Below are positions 8,090 through 17,978 of a DNA stretch of 64,000 nucleotides, one piece after another. The stretch lies in assembly GCA_937889225.1 (NCBI GenBank), contig CALAST010000108.1, positions 6,393 through 70,392 of the forward strand, given 5' to 3'. The notes under the pieces are model-generated. The model ran no database searches, was not told the DNA's origin, and was given only the letters and a program-made list of their open reading frames with translations. The translations under genes and the position numbers were made by a program. Positions within the stretch are counted from its first letter, which is position 1. Every line of letters begins with the position of its first letter. Origin of the DNA: an uncultured Lachnobacterium sp. (GTDB lineage Bacteria; Bacillota; Clostridia; Lachnospirales; Lachnospiraceae).

Positions 8090-10075
8090 TTATTTTTTCT
8101 TATGCACATTTCGAATTGTTTTCTTTTTCTTTGATTTTTCCGAATGTGCGTTTCCTTTTCCCGTACTATTTTTTCCATAAGAAGCAGTTCCCTTTGTGGC
8201 ATACGCAACTTTATTACTGCTGCTCTTTTGACCTCTTACATTTCTTGACACTTCAGAATCAACCGATTTCATATTTGCAAACCTTCTTGGTTTAATCAAA
8301 CATTTTTTATCAAATCCAATCAAATCTGCCCTATCTGCTTTCATCAATGCTTCATATACCAAATCATAATTCTTTGGATTGCGATACTGTATCAAAGCAC
8401 GCTGCATTGCTTTTTCATGCGGATTCGTAGCCACATAAACCGGCTGCATAGTTCTTGGGTCAAGCCCTGTATAATACATACAAGTGGAAATCGTAGATGG
8501 TGTTGGATAAAAATCCTGTACCTGCTCCGGCATATAGCCTAAATCTCTTAAATACTCAGCCAACTCTACTGCTTCTTTTAAGGTAGAACCCGGATGTGAA
8601 GACATCAAATACGGAACTAAATATTGTTCTTTTCCGATTTTTTTATTCATATCCTTATACGCTGTCACAAACTTATTGTATACTTCTACAGATGGCTTTC
8701 CAAGTTTCTGCAATACGGCATTAGAAATATGTTCCGGTGCTACTTTTAACTGACCGCTGACATGATGTTCGCACAATTCCCGCAAAAACGTTTTGTCTTT
8801 ATCATGCATAAGGTAATCAAATCGAATTCCCGAACGAATAAACACTTTCTTTACCTTTGGTAATGCACGTAATTTTCGAAGCAATTCGATATAATCTTTA
8901 TGGTCCACTTCCAGATTCTTACATGGTGTTGGGAAAAGGCATTGTTTGGTAGGACAAGCCCCTTTCGTAAGCTGTTTTTTGCAAGCTGGTGCACGGAAAT
9001 TTGCAGTCGGACCGCCGACATCGTGGATGTAGCCCTTAAATTCCTTATCTTCTGTAATAAGTTTTGCTTCTTCTATAATAGAGTCATGGCTTCTGGTTTG
9101 AATGATTCTTCCTTGATGAAATGTCAATGCACAGAAATTGCATCCGCCAAAACAACCACGATTGCTAACTAACGAAAACTTAATTTCGCGAATTGCAGGA
9201 ACTCCTCCGGCTTCCTCATAAGACGGATGATAATTTCGCATATATGGAAGTGCATAAACATGGTCCATTTCTTCTTGTGTAAGTGGTTTCTGCGGTGGAT
9301 TCTGCACAACATAATCATTTCCATATGTCTCAACCAAGCGTTTTCCGGAAAATGGGTCGGTATTGCAATACTGAATGTAAAAACTTTCGGCAAATTTCCG
9401 TTTATCTGCTTTGATTTCATCAAATGTCGGAAGCCATGTTGCATCGTAAATATTTTCTTTGATACGTGTTTTATAAACCGTTCCATCAATAAATGTAATG
9501 TCATTTATATCAATTCCCGAATGCAATGCATCTGCAATTTCTACAATACTGCGTTCGCCCATGCCATAAGAAATCAGATTTGCACCACTATCCAGCAAAA
9601 TGGAACGTTTTAATTTATTCGACCAATAATCATAATGTCCCAATCTTCGAAGGCTTGCTTCTATTCCACCAATAATAATTGGTGTTTTCTTAAATGTGCG
9701 TCGAATCAAATTGCAATATACAACCGTTGCGTAATCCGGTCGTTTTCCCATAATACCACCCGGTGTAAATGAATCGCTCTCCCTGCGTTTTTTCGATACG
9801 GAATAATGATTTACCATCGAATCCATATTTCCACCGGAAACTAAAAATGCAAGTCGCGGTGTTCCTAATTCGCAGATGGAGGTATCATCTTTCCAATCCG
9901 GCTGAGAGATAATCCCTACGGAATATCCTTCCGACTCTAATATACGGGAAATGATAGCCGGTCCAAAAGAAGGATGGTCCACATATGCATCCCCAATCAC
10001 GTAGACAAAGTCAAACTGTTCGATGCCACGTTCTTCCATATCCTGTTTTGAAATTGGTAAATAACCTTCGTACAT
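8090..10075 (-). CDS. YgiQ-family radical SAM protein
   Basis: A 661-residue protein of the UPF0313/YgiQ family. It has an N-terminal cobalamin-binding-like region ([38 protein letters not shown]), the conserved [17 protein letters not shown] segment, and at about residue 320 the radical SAM cluster motif [18 protein letters not shown] (CxxxCxxC binding a 4Fe-4S cluster). Further family hallmarks are [32 protein letters not shown] and [25 protein letters not shown]. The C-terminal 50 residues are a basic, low-complexity Lys/Ser/Gly tail common in Firmicute members. The reaction of YgiQ proteins is unknown. Genes on both sides modify rRNA, which hints at but does not prove an RNA-related role. 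Confidence 0.92.
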   Translation of the reverse strand: MYEGYLPISKQDMEERGIEQFDFVYVIGDAYVDHPSFGPAIISRILESEGYSVGIISQPDWKDDTSICELGTPRLAFLVSGGNMDSMVNHYSVSKKRRESDSFTPGGIMGKRPDYATVVYCNLIRRTFKKTPIIIGGIEASLRRLGHYDYWSNKLKRSILLDSGANLISYGMGERSIVEIADALHSGIDINDITFIDGTVYKTRIKENIYDATWLPTFDEIKADKRKFAESFYIQYCNTDPFSGKRLVETYGNDYVVQNPPQKPLTQEEMDHVYALPYMRNYHPSYEEAGGVPAIREIKFSLVSNRGCFGGCNFCALTFHQGRIIQTRSHDSIIEEAKLITEDKEFKGYIHDVGGPTANFRAPACKKQLTKGACPTKQCLFPTPCKNLEVDHKDYIELLRKLRALPKVKKVFIRSGIRFDYLMHDKDKTFLRELCEHHVSGQLKVAPEHISNAVLQKLGKPSVEVYNKFVTAYKDMNKKIGKEQYLVPYLMSSHPGSTLKEAVELAEYLRDLGYMPEQVQDFYPTPSTISTCMYYTGLDPRTMQPVYVATNPHEKAMQRALIQYRNPKNYDLVYEALMKADRADLIGFDKKCLIKPRRFANMKSVDSEVSRNVRGQKSSSNKVAYATKGTASYGKNSTGKGNAHSEKSKKKKTIRNVHKKK

Positions 10076-10093
10076 AATTTTCCTATACTTTCT

Positions 10094-10822
10094 TTATTTT
10101 ATTTTAATTTCTTCCTTACTTAACTTTCGATATTCTCCTATTGGCAAATCACCAAGCAGCAACTTACCCATAGATAAGCGTTTTAAATACACCACTTTAC
10201 AACCGACCGCTTCAAACATCCGCTTCACTTGATGAAAACGCCCCTCATGAATCGTCAGTTCTGCAGTAAAAATTTCACCACTATCCCCTTGTGTATTCAC
10301 ACAGATAGTCGGGTCTAATATCGTAAGTTCGGCAGGAAGTGTCAGTTTCTCATCTCCAATATCTATACCTTTTCTAAAAAGCTCTACTGCTTCTGTTGGT
10401 ACAGGCTTATCTAAAATGGCATAATATGTCTTTGGAATATGATGAGCAGGACTAAGCAGATGGTGCGTCAAGTCTCCATCATTTGTCAAAAGCAACAAAC
10501 CTTCCGTATCCAAATCCAATCGTCCAACAGGAGCAATTGTTTTTTGCAATTCACTTGGAAAATAATCCATGACCGTTTTATGGAGATTGTCCTGTTTTGC
10601 TGTCACGCAGCCAGCCGGCTTATGAAACAGATAATACACATATTTTTCATAGATTATTTTTTCGCCTTTAAAATATACTTCATCCGCATTTTCATCTATT
10701 TTCACATCCGGCTTTGCGATGACCTCTCCATTTACCGTAATTTGCTTATTTTTGATATATTTTTTCACTTCACTTCTTGTACCAATCCCACAATCGGCAA
10801 GGTATTTATCGATTCGAAGCAT
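10094..10822 (-). CDS. RsuA/RluB-family rRNA pseudouridine synthase
   Basis: A 242-residue protein with an S4 domain (residues 1-60: RIDKYLADCGIGTRSEVKKYIKNKQITVNGE) and a catalytic domain. The motif PVGRLDLDTEGLLLLTNDGDLTHHLLSP contains the catalytic aspartate of the GRLDxxTxGLLLLTNDG signature. IHEGRFHQVKRMFEAVGCKVVYLKRLSMG is the C-terminal RNA-binding/catalytic block of the RsuA group. It modifies 16S or 23S rRNA; the target (16S U516 for RsuA, 23S U2605 for RluB) cannot be told apart with certainty. It is 18 bases upstream of the YgiQ-type gene. Confidence 0.92.
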   Translation of the reverse strand: MLRIDKYLADCGIGTRSEVKKYIKNKQITVNGEVIAKPDVKIDENADEVYFKGEKIIYEKYVYYLFHKPAGCVTAKQDNLHKTVMDYFPSELQKTIAPVGRLDLDTEGLLLLTNDGDLTHHLLSPAHHIPKTYYAILDKPVPTEAVELFRKGIDIGDEKLTLPAELTILDPTICVNTQGDSGEIFTAELTIHEGRFHQVKRMFEAVGCKVVYLKRLSMGKLLLGDLPIGEYRKLSKEEIKIK

Positions 10823-10902
10823 ATCATTGTGCTACTAAAAATAGTATCTCCTTTCCCTTCATTATTTGTAAAGAGTTTCAAATACTGTTTTTTCAGAGGA
10901 AA

Positions 10903-12351
10903 TTATTTCGCCTGTTTCAAATATTCCACAAGGAATTTCCACACACGTTCCGTAGAAGAAATACTAAGTCGTTCCTGTGGTGTATGAATATCAAAATTCT
11001 GCGGTCCAAAGGATACGCAATCCAATCCCTCTATTTTCTCAGAAAGAATACCACATTCCAAACCTGCATGAATAGCAGTAAACACAGGCTCTTTGCTATA
11101 TACGTTTTGATATGCTTTTGCAATTTCTTCACGAAGTTTCGATTCTGCTTTATATTCCCATGCCGGATAATCGCCTACAATTTCAGCTTCCCCGCCTAAC
11201 ACTTCAATGATATGAATCAATTTATCTCTTAAATCTTCTTTACGGCTTCCAACAGAGCTTCGGATAGACGTTTCTGTCATCAGCATATCTTCTTTTAATT
11301 CCATAATTCCAAGGTTTAAAGAAGTTTCTACTAATCCTGAAATTGCCTGACTCATATGCTGTACGCCATTTGGAACCATGCGTAAATAAGACACTACTTT
11401 TGTTAAAGAAGTAAAATCCAAAATTTCTGCACTCTGCACGTTTGCAATTTCATAGCTTACTTTTACATTCGCATCCGAAGCAAATAATTCTTTTTTGAAG
11501 GTTTCTGAAAGTTTCTCTAAAATTGCAGTTACTTCATCTTTGAAATCTTCCGGAATCATAATCGTCGCATTACATTCTCTTGGAATAGCATTATCTTTTA
11601 ATCCACCTGCAAGAGAAATCAATCCATACGGAATTTCCTGCATCAAACGAGACAATACTCTTCCCATTAAAATATCTGCATTGCCATGCTCTTTATGAAT
11701 TTCCGCACCGGAATGACCGCCAAAAAGCCCATCGACTTTCATATTCACCACAAGTCCTTCCTGTGTCATTCGTTTTACCGGAATCTGTGCATTGACGGCA
11801 GTTCCACCTGCACAGCTTGTTAAGAAAATACCTTCTTCATCGCTATCGATGTTTAACATTTTTTTACCTTTTAACATGGATAAATCAATGCCATATGCAC
11901 CATTCATGCCGGTTTCTTCGTCTACCGTAATCACTGCTTCCAAACGAGGATGCAACAATTCCTTGGATTCCAATAATGCAAGTGCATATGCTACCGCAAT
12001 GCCATCATCTCCACCAAGCGTTGTACCTTTTGCTTTTACAAAATCACCATCCACATATAATTCCAATCCATCTTTTTCAAAATCAATCGTACTGGTACTT
12101 TCTTTTTCGCATACCATATCCATATGTCCTTGAATAATGATTGGCTCTGCCTGTTCATATCCTTCGGTAGCTTCCTTTATCAAAATCACATTGTTCAAAT
12201 CATCCTGATAATATTCCAAATTGTGTTCTTTTGCAAAAGAAACCAGATAATCGCTAATTTGCTTTGTATTTCCTGAACCATGTGGAATTTTTGCAATTTC
12301 TTCAAAATAGTAAAATACTCTTTCCGGTTGTAAATTTTCTAAAACTCTCAT
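10903..12351 (-). CDS. pepD: Aminoacyl-histidine dipeptidase PepD (M20 family)
   Basis: A 482-residue M20 metallopeptidase of the PepD type, which hydrolyses Xaa-His and other dipeptides in the cytoplasm using two zinc ions. Metal-binding motifs are visible: IIQGHMDMVCEK (first His/Asp), GTTLGGDDGIAVAYAL (bridging Asp), ITVDEETGMNGAYG (catalytic Glu pair) and FTAIHAGLECGIL near residue 435 (second-site ligand). The length matches the usual 480-490. GGAGGCTTTT precedes the ATG. The neighbouring ylbJ-like gene is divergent, with only about 30 bases between start codons. Confidence 0.93.
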   Translation of the reverse strand: MRVLENLQPERVFYYFEEIAKIPHGSGNTKQISDYLVSFAKEHNLEYYQDDLNNVILIKEATEGYEQAEPIIIQGHMDMVCEKESTSTIDFEKDGLELYVDGDFVKAKGTTLGGDDGIAVAYALALLESKELLHPRLEAVITVDEETGMNGAYGIDLSMLKGKKMLNIDSDEEGIFLTSCAGGTAVNAQIPVKRMTQEGLVVNMKVDGLFGGHSGAEIHKEHGNADILMGRVLSRLMQEIPYGLISLAGGLKDNAIPRECNATIMIPEDFKDEVTAILEKLSETFKKELFASDANVKVSYEIANVQSAEILDFTSLTKVVSYLRMVPNGVQHMSQAISGLVETSLNLGIMELKEDMLMTETSIRSSVGSRKEDLRDKLIHIIEVLGGEAEIVGDYPAWEYKAESKLREEIAKAYQNVYSKEPVFTAIHAGLECGILSEKIEGLDCVSFGPQNFDIHTPQERLSISSTERVWKFLVEYLKQAK

Positions 12352-12381
12352 AAAAGCCTCCTTATTCTCATAATTTATATT

Positions 12382-13287
12382 ATGAAAAAAATTATGTTAT
12401 CCTGTTTATTTATATTTATTATATTATTTTCTTTATTTTATCCAACAGATGCCATTTCTGCATCGAAAAATGCCATGCTTATCTGGAGTGGGCAGATTTT
12501 GCCTACATTACTGCCATTTTCTATTTTATCCGCAGTTTTGCTTCAAAGCAATCTGTTTAGCAGCAATTTGAAACACCAAAATTTATTTGCGATTGGTATT
12601 GTTATGATTTGTGGATTTACGTTTGGTTTTCCAATTGGAAGCAAATTGGCTTCTGATTTTTATGAAAAGCAAATATTAACGAAAAAACAAGCTCATATTC
12701 TTGCCATCACTGCTAACAATTTCAGTCCTATGTATGTATGCGGATTTGTTCTTCCATTGGTTTTTCCAAATAAAGATTTTAAAACCTTAACGTATATACT
12801 CCTATACTTATTTCCATTAGCAGTTGGAGCAATATTGCTTATATTTTCTGCCTCAAAGCAGACCTCTTATTGCGATTATCATTCAAACCATAAAAATACG
12901 GCATCAAGATTTCAATTGGATATGCAAATCATTGATGCCGGCATCGTAAGCAGTTTTGAAACGCTTATCAAACTATGCGGTTATATTGTTATGTTTTCCC
13001 TGCTTTCTACCATATTTCAAGCCCTGTTTCAAGAACCGCATATGATAACACAGCTTTTTATTGGAAATATGGAAATCACCAACGGGATTGCTCTATTTTG
13101 TAATTATACGATAGACATGAACTTAAAATATATATGCACCATCCAAATGCTTTCTCTTGGCGGTCTTTCCGGTTTTGCACAAACGGCTTCCATATTGCAT
13201 CGCTCAGGACTGTCTATCAAAATATATGTATTTGGAAAATGTATCCTTTCACTTGTTGCCACATTACTTGCTATCTTAATCTTGTGA
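12382..13287 (+). CDS. YlbJ-like sporulation integral membrane protein
   Basis: A 301-residue, highly hydrophobic protein with seven to eight membrane segments. It resembles the YlbJ group (nucleoside-transporter/gate-domain fold): ISASKNAMLIWSGQILPTLLPFSILSAVLL near the start and GFTFGFPIGSKLASDFYEKQILTKKQAHILA are characteristic, as is the following TANNFSPMYVCGFVLPLVF. YlbJ of Bacillus is made in the mother cell and is needed for normal spore formation. The ribosome site is weak. The gene is convergent with the coiled-coil protein gene that ends at 13404, an arrangement next to coaD/rsmD that I recall from other Lachnospiraceae. Confidence 0.82.
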   Translation: MKKIMLSCLFIFIILFSLFYPTDAISASKNAMLIWSGQILPTLLPFSILSAVLLQSNLFSSNLKHQNLFAIGIVMICGFTFGFPIGSKLASDFYEKQILTKKQAHILAITANNFSPMYVCGFVLPLVFPNKDFKTLTYILLYLFPLAVGAILLIFSASKQTSYCDYHSNHKNTASRFQLDMQIIDAGIVSSFETLIKLCGYIVMFSLLSTIFQALFQEPHMITQLFIGNMEITNGIALFCNYTIDMNLKYICTIQMLSLGGLSGFAQTASILHRSGLSIKIYVFGKCILSLVATLLAILIL

Positions 13288-13403
13288 CAACCCATATAAG
13301 CAAGCTCATATTATTCTCGTTACTAACTACTCACCACTTAATGCTCTACGCATTTGAACTGGGGGATTGTTTGTTCTGCGTTCAAACTTTTAAATACTTA
13401 TGT

Positions 13404-14045
13404 TTATTCCTGATTATCTGCACTAACATTTACAACTGTCAAATCAACATCTTCTTCCGAAGTTTCATCGTTGTTAGACGACTGTTCCGCAACTTCAATT
13501 TCTTCTTCCTGTGGAACTAATTCCGCCCTATTTGCAGAAACGATATCCAAATATCCCTGCAAAGAATTAATCAGATTTTCGTAACGTGCTCTGGATGTAT
13601 CCAAAGAATTGCTAAGAAGTTCTTCTAATCCTCTTAATTTTTCTTCTGTATACATCATGGCACCCATGCGAATACTGTTCGCTTCATTTGTAGCATTATT
13701 TAAAATTTCCTGTGCCTGATTTGTGGCAATGGAAACAATTTCATTTGCCTGTGCATAGGCCTGCTGCATAATCTGATGTTCGCTGATTAATTCGGTAGTC
13801 TGAAACTGTGCCTGTGCAATAATCTGGTCTGCTTTTGCACGTGCATCTGCTAAAATTGCTTCTTTATTGCTGATGATTTTCTGATAGCGTTTAATTTCTT
13901 CCGGTGTTTTTGCTCGAAGTTCCGCAATCAGTTCTTCAATTTCTTCTTTATTTACAACGATTTTTGTACTGGAAAGTGGTTGAAATTTACAATCAGCAAT
14001 GTAATCTTCAATATCACTAATAATCTGTTCTATTCTACTGCTCAT
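13404..14045 (-). CDS. Coiled-coil ATPase-subunit-like protein (DivIVA/V-ATPase H-like)
   Basis: A 213-residue hydrophilic protein. Residues 30-170 are nearly continuous alpha-helix with heptad-like spacing, rich in Ala, Gln, Glu and Ile (ILADARAKADQIIAQAQ, ANEIVSIATNQAQEILNNA), as in ATP synthase peripheral-stalk subunits and DivIVA-like scaffolds. The C-terminal 40 residues are very acidic. No enzymatic motif is seen. It starts immediately after the coaD stop codon, so the two are co-transcribed. The usual database name for such proteins is simply ATPase or V-type ATP synthase subunit H-like, but no other ATP synthase gene is here, so a structural role is more likely. Confidence 0.7.
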   Translation of the reverse strand: MSSRIEQIISDIEDYIADCKFQPLSSTKIVVNKEEIEELIAELRAKTPEEIKRYQKIISNKEAILADARAKADQIIAQAQFQTTELISEHQIMQQAYAQANEIVSIATNQAQEILNNATNEANSIRMGAMMYTEEKLRGLEELLSNSLDTSRARYENLINSLQGYLDIVSANRAELVPQEEEIEVAEQSSNNDETSEEDVDLTVVNVSADNQE

Positions 14046-14549
14046 TTACTTCTCCTTATCCTTTTTTGTTTTGCTCTGAAATTTTTGATAAATACGTTCA
14101 ATAAATTGTTCCGGAACAAATTTCGAAATATCTCCGCCATAGGATGCAAATTCCTTTACTACGGTTGAGCTTAGATAAGAATAATTCAAATTGCATGTTA
14201 AAAATACAGTTTCAATAGATTCATTTTGCACATGATTGCTTTGAGCAATCTGCAATTCATATTCAAAATCTGTTACAGCACGCAAGCCACGTATTATAAT
14301 CGTCGCATCAATTTTTTTCATGTAATCAACTAATAGGCCATCAAACGATTCTACTCTTACATTAGGCAAACCTTTTGTAACCTCTTTTATCATACTAACA
14401 CGTTCTTCCAAAGAAAACAATGAATTTTTTGCCTGGTTGCATAATACACCTACCACCAATTCATCTACCATTTTTGAAGAACGCTCTATAATATCCAAAT
14501 GTCCAAATGTAAGCGGGTCAAAGCTTCCCGGATAGATTGCTCTTTGCAT
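14046..14549 (-). CDS. coaD: Pantetheine-phosphate adenylyltransferase
   Basis: A 167-residue CoaD, which transfers AMP from ATP to 4'-phosphopantetheine to give dephospho-CoA, the penultimate step of coenzyme A synthesis. The nucleotidyltransferase motif is [18 protein letters not shown], with TFGH as the (T/H)xGH site. [21 protein letters not shown] is the conserved substrate-binding stretch, and [24 protein letters not shown] carries the ISSTxVRE-like motif. The length is standard (about 160). It lies downstream of rsmD, as in many Firmicutes, but a terminator and a repeat element separate the two here, so coaD probably has its own promoter. Confidence 0.95.
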   Translation of the reverse strand: MQRAIYPGSFDPLTFGHLDIIERSSKMVDELVVGVLCNQAKNSLFSLEERVSMIKEVTKGLPNVRVESFDGLLVDYMKKIDATIIIRGLRAVTDFEYELQIAQSNHVQNESIETVFLTCNLNYSYLSSTVVKEFASYGGDISKFVPEQFIERIYQKFQSKTKKDKEK

Positions 14550-14571
14550 AAAAGTCTCCTTATTTCCGTTG

Positions 14572-14667
14572 TCAATCGGATATTCGCAATCCGCATTTGC
14601 TACTTGCTCATAACCGAATAGCTACTATCGTAGCTTGTCAGATGGAGCTTGATAGCTCCACCTGACA
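14572..14667. repeat. Palindromic intergenic repeat (dispersed repeat copy A plus two hairpins)
   Basis: 14572-14620 matches two other intergenic sites in the window (23479-23514 and 54635-54682) in the pattern TCAATCGRATATTCG...TTTGCTACTTGCTCATAACC. It is followed by hairpin AGCTAC-tatc-GTAGCT and by a strong 14-bp stem at 14636-14667 (TGTCAG-a-TGGAGCT / AGCTCCA-c-CTGACA) that lacks a T-run on either strand, so it is not a terminator. Confidence 0.5.
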
Positions 14668-14672
14668 CAAAA

Positions 14673-14706
14673 AATTCCCCCACTTAGTGCTTCGCACTTA
14701 AAGTGG
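14673..14706 (-). terminator. Terminator overlapping the end of rsmD
   Basis: Read on the minus strand: CCACTTTAAGTGC-gaa-GCACTAAGTGG, then GGGAATTTTTT. The stem includes the last rsmD codons and its stop. Confidence 0.7.
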
Positions 14707-15265
14707 ATGACTTTTTTGATTTGGTTAAAAATACATGTGCATTCGTCTTGTACTTTTTGTATTTTGTCAATGAAAAACCAATGTCCTCTATATAATCAAA
14801 AGAAGTTTCTAATGAGGCTTCCACTACGATAACGGTATCCGGTTTCATAATAGAAGATGTTTGTAAATACATCAGCACATCTTTTTCCAACTCTTTATTA
14901 TAAGGTGGGTCCATAAAAATGATATCAAATTTATATTTTCCTTCTAAATTATATAAAGCAGAAATCACATCGCTTGCAATCAAAGATGCCTGCTTATCAA
15001 ATTTTGTAAATTTGATATTTTCTTCAATGCACTTAGCGGCCTTACGATTATTCTCCACAAATACGGCATATTCACTTCCGCGACTTAATGCTTCTAGTCC
15101 CATTTGTCCACTTCCTGCAAACAAATCCAAAAAATAAGCACCGGGAATGTCGAATTGCAGCATATTAAATAACGTTTCTTTAATTTGGTCCGAAGTTGGT
15201 CTTGTATTTAATCCTTCCGGTGCTCGAAGTGGAAGGCTTCTAGCTGTTCCTGCTATAATTCGCAT
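14684..15265 (-). CDS. rsmD: 16S rRNA (guanine(966)-N(2))-methyltransferase RsmD
   Basis: A 193-residue class I SAM methyltransferase of the RsmD family, which methylates G966 of 16S rRNA in assembled small subunits. The SAM-binding loop is FLDLFAGSGQMGLEALSRG (motif I), and the catalytic motif IV IIFMDPPYNKEL contains DPPY. RIIAGTARSLPLRAPEGLNTRPTSDQIKETLFNML is the highly conserved N-terminal block. The last eight codons lie inside a terminator hairpin and are probably not conserved. It is usually next to coaD, as here. Confidence 0.94.
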   Translation of the reverse strand: MRIIAGTARSLPLRAPEGLNTRPTSDQIKETLFNMLQFDIPGAYFLDLFAGSGQMGLEALSRGSEYAVFVENNRKAAKCIEENIKFTKFDKQASLIASDVISALYNLEGKYKFDIIFMDPPYNKELEKDVLMYLQTSSIMKPDTVIVVEASLETSFDYIEDIGFSLTKYKKYKTNAHVFLTKSKKSSTLSAKH

Positions 15266-15379
15266 ATGATTCCTTTCTTGAATAGTTTCCTATTCCTAAT
15301 TATTATCATTTCAAAGAGTATTTGGGCATATATATTTTTTATATCATACGCCTAAATTTCACTCAATTATAGGAGTATC

Positions 15380-15868
15380 TTATATTTCATTCTCTTTTAA
15401 CTTACGATATAAAAATTCTAATGCATATTGTGCTGCTTGTTGACGAATTTGGGGTCTGTCACCTTCAAAAATATGTTGTTTGCTATATACTTTGTCGCCT
15501 ACGACACATCCAAAGCATACACAGCCAACCGGTGTAAGTGCTGTTCCGCCTGTCGGACCTGCCACACCGGTTGTTGCTACTCCACAATATGCCCCTGCTG
15601 CCTTTGCAGCACCAATTGCCATCGCTTCGGCTGTTTGTACACTCACGACACCGTATTTTTCAATCAAATCGCGGTCAATTCCAAGATTTTTTACTTTGGC
15701 ATCAACAGAATATGTAATATAGCCTTCTTCAAAATACGCAGATATACCCGGAATATCACATATATATGCAGAAACCAAACCACCTGTACAGCTTTCTGCT
15801 GCAGCTAATTTTATATTTTTCTCAGATAACTGACAAAATAACCCTTGCTTTATATCTTCAAAATTCAT
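15380..15868 (-). CDS. pncC: CinA C-terminal family protein (nicotinamide-nucleotide amidohydrolase)
   Basis: A 162-residue stand-alone version of the CinA C-terminal domain, which deamidates nicotinamide mononucleotide and so recycles NAD breakdown products. Family motifs are present: AAAESCTGGLVSAYICDIPGISAYFEEGYITYS, with the Ser/Thr-Gly-Gly nucleophile region, and GVATTGVAGPTGGTALTPVG. The N-terminal MoaB-like domain of full-length CinA is absent, which is normal for PncC. It follows pgsA in the same direction, an arrangement that is widespread in Firmicutes (there usually followed by recA, which is not here). Confidence 0.92.
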   Translation of the reverse strand: MNFEDIKQGLFCQLSEKNIKLAAAESCTGGLVSAYICDIPGISAYFEEGYITYSVDAKVKNLGIDRDLIEKYGVVSVQTAEAMAIGAAKAAGAYCGVATTGVAGPTGGTALTPVGCVCFGCVVGDKVYSKQHIFEGDRPQIRQQAAQYALEFLYRKLKENEI

Positions 15869-15985
15869 ACTATTTTATTCTTTCCTTATCCCATTTACAT
15901 AACACCATGCATGGTTTTCTATTTTTATACTCTAAATCTATAAATATTGAAAATGTGCACAAGTATTTGTTACAACTTTTAGGAT

Positions 15986-16534
15986 TTATTTTGTATCCTT
16001 TAATACATCTTTATTTTTAATTACATAATCCACTAAGGAAATAATACTAAGCACTAATGCGATGTATGTAAGGGCAGTTCCCAATATCTGGAATGCAGGA
16101 ATTGGGAAATTTAAAATCAAAGTAATTACCATAAACATCTGAGATACGGTCTTAAACTTACCCCAATAGCTTGCAGCAATGACAACACCATTATCGGATG
16201 CAATCAAACGGAATCCGCTGATAATAAATTCTCTGGCAATAATAATTACGACAATCCATGAAGCAAGCTGTCCTGTTTCTACTAAACAGATAAGAGCAGA
16301 TGATACTAACAGCTTATCTGCAAGCGGGTCCATAAATTTGCCGAAATTTGTCACCAGATTGTGCTTTCTTGCCAAATAACCATCTAAAAAGTCGGTAAAA
16401 CTTGCAACAATAAAAATTGCAACTGCAATATAATTTCCATAGCCTTCAAAATAAGGTGCTAAAAGGAAAAAAACAAAAAATGGAATTAAAATAACACGAA
16501 AAATTGTCAGTTTGTTTGGTAAATTCATATTCAT
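15986..16534 (-). CDS. pgsA: CDP-diacylglycerol-glycerol-3-phosphate 3-phosphatidyltransferase
   Basis: A 182-residue integral membrane enzyme that makes phosphatidylglycerol phosphate, the committed step to phosphatidylglycerol. The CDP-alcohol phosphatidyltransferase motif DGYLARKHNLVTNFGKFMDPLADK fits DG(x)2AR(x)8G(x)3D(x)3D. Five to six hydrophobic helices are apparent. The frame is open up to 16609, but AAAGGAGATAGTGAA directly before the ATG at 16534 fixes the start at MNMNLPNKLTIFR, the typical N-terminus. It follows rimO closely, in the same operon order as many Clostridia. Confidence 0.94.
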   Translation of the reverse strand: MNMNLPNKLTIFRVILIPFFVFFLLAPYFEGYGNYIAVAIFIVASFTDFLDGYLARKHNLVTNFGKFMDPLADKLLVSSALICLVETGQLASWIVVIIIAREFIISGFRLIASDNGVVIAASYWGKFKTVSQMFMVITLILNFPIPAFQILGTALTYIALVLSIISLVDYVIKNKDVLKDTK

Positions 16535-16598
16535 TTCACTATCTCCTTTATAAAGTATTCTAATTTGTACAACTACAAAGACATTCTTAAGCAATTCA

Positions 16599-17933
16599 CT
16601 ACTTAACAATCTCTCCTATCAAATCATATTCATAAGCCCCAACTACTTTTACTTTTACAATATCCCCTGTCATAAGTTCCTCCTCTGTCTGGATGAAAAT
16701 ATAGCCATCCACATTCGGAGCATCGCGATATGTTCTGCCAATATAGGCATTTTCATCCGCAACTTTTCCCTCAATAAATGCATAGGTGGTAAGACCAATT
16801 AACGTCTCATTCTTGTCAAAAATCACTTCCTCCTGAAGCTCCATAACATCTGCCTGCCAGTCAAGTTTTACTTCTTCTTCAATCTGGTCTTCAAATTCCG
16901 CAGCAGGAGTTCCTTCTTCTGGTGAATATGCAAATGCACCAAGACGGTCAAATTCCATATCATTGATAAATTGCATCAATTCTTCATGCATTTCTTGTGT
17001 TTCACCCGGAAAACCACAAATTAATGTCGTTCGAAGTGTAATATCAGGAATACGTTCTCTTAAATAATTGATTTTTTCTATCAATTGTGCTTGGTTTGTA
17101 CGTCTTCCCATACGTCTTAACATCGCATCATTGCAATGCTGAATCGGCATATCCAAATAATGGCATACTTTTTTATTGCGAATCATGGATTCAATTAATT
17201 CTTCATAGATTTCTTCCGGATAACAATACATAATACGAATCCAGAAAAGCCCTGCAATTTTATTCAGCTCATCAAGTAGTCTGTGCAGTGATTTTTCTCC
17301 ATATAAATCTATACCATAAAGGGTTGTTTCCTGTGCTACTAAAATTAATTCTTTCACACCATTTTCTGCTAATTCTTTCGCCTGTGCCACCAAATCTTCC
17401 ATCGGAACGCTTCGGTAACGTCCACGAATGGACGGAATAATGCAATACGTACAATTCTTATTACAGCCTTCTGCAATTTTTAAATAAGCAAAATGACCGC
17501 CTGTTGTAACAGTACGCTTTGTGGTAACTTTTGGAAGTCCTTCTAAGGTATTCATATTTTTATAGAAATTTTTATTTAACGTCACGCGGACTGCTTCTGC
17601 AATGGCATCATAAGAATTTGTTCCTAAAATCGCATCAACTTCCGGAATTTCTGTCTTAATTTCATCCTGATAACGCTGTGCCAGACATCCTGTAACAATA
17701 AGTGCCTTGCAATTACCTGTCTTTTTATATTCTGCCATTTCCAGAATGGTATTAATGCTTTCTTCTTTTGCATCATTGATAAAGCAGCAGCTATTAATAA
17801 TAATAATCTCTGCTTCCGTCTCATCATCACACATCACAACGCCTTCGGCTGTCAACATTCCAATCATAAACTCGGAATCTACTAAATTTTTATCACAGCC
17901 AAGGGAAATAAATAACAATTTCTTATTCTTCAT
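16599..17933 (-). CDS. rimO: Ribosomal protein S12 methylthiotransferase RimO
   Basis: A 444-residue radical SAM methylthiotransferase that adds a methylthio group to Asp88 of ribosomal protein S12. Domains: an N-terminal UPF0004 domain with three cysteines binding an auxiliary 4Fe-4S cluster (FISLGCDKNLVDSE, INSCCFINDAKEESI, VTGCLAQRY), a radical SAM domain with EGCNKNCTYCIIPSIRGRYRS (CxxxCxxC, about residue 155), and a C-terminal TRAM domain. SLGCDKNLVDSE distinguishes RimO from MiaB. Its length is standard. A hairpin lies between rpoZ and this gene. Confidence 0.95.
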   Translation of the reverse strand: MKNKKLLFISLGCDKNLVDSEFMIGMLTAEGVVMCDDETEAEIIIINSCCFINDAKEESINTILEMAEYKKTGNCKALIVTGCLAQRYQDEIKTEIPEVDAILGTNSYDAIAEAVRVTLNKNFYKNMNTLEGLPKVTTKRTVTTGGHFAYLKIAEGCNKNCTYCIIPSIRGRYRSVPMEDLVAQAKELAENGVKELILVAQETTLYGIDLYGEKSLHRLLDELNKIAGLFWIRIMYCYPEEIYEELIESMIRNKKVCHYLDMPIQHCNDAMLRRMGRRTNQAQLIEKINYLRERIPDITLRTTLICGFPGETQEMHEELMQFINDMEFDRLGAFAYSPEEGTPAAEFEDQIEEEVKLDWQADVMELQEEVIFDKNETLIGLTTYAFIEGKVADENAYIGRTYRDAPNVDGYIFIQTEEELMTGDIVKVKVVGAYEYDLIGEIVK

Positions 17934-17945
17934 AAATTTTAAATA

Positions 17946-17965
17946 GGGTTGCCAGAAGGCAACCC
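17946..17965 (-). terminator. Intercistronic hairpin between rpoZ and rimO
   Basis: Perfect 8-bp stem GGGTTGCC, a four-base loop, GGCAACCC. On the minus strand it is followed by TATTTAAAATTT, a weak T-run, so it is probably a leaky terminator or processing site that lowers rimO-pgsA expression relative to gmk-rpoZ. Confidence 0.6.
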
Positions 17966-17978
17966 ACCATTCCTTTTC

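Noticed and set aside
13288..13403. Terminator or repeat between the ylbJ-like gene and the coiled-coil gene
   Set aside because: Only a 7-bp TTTGAAC/GTTCAAA stem with a long loop and no T-run; sequence resemblance to other GTTACT-containing spacers is too weak.
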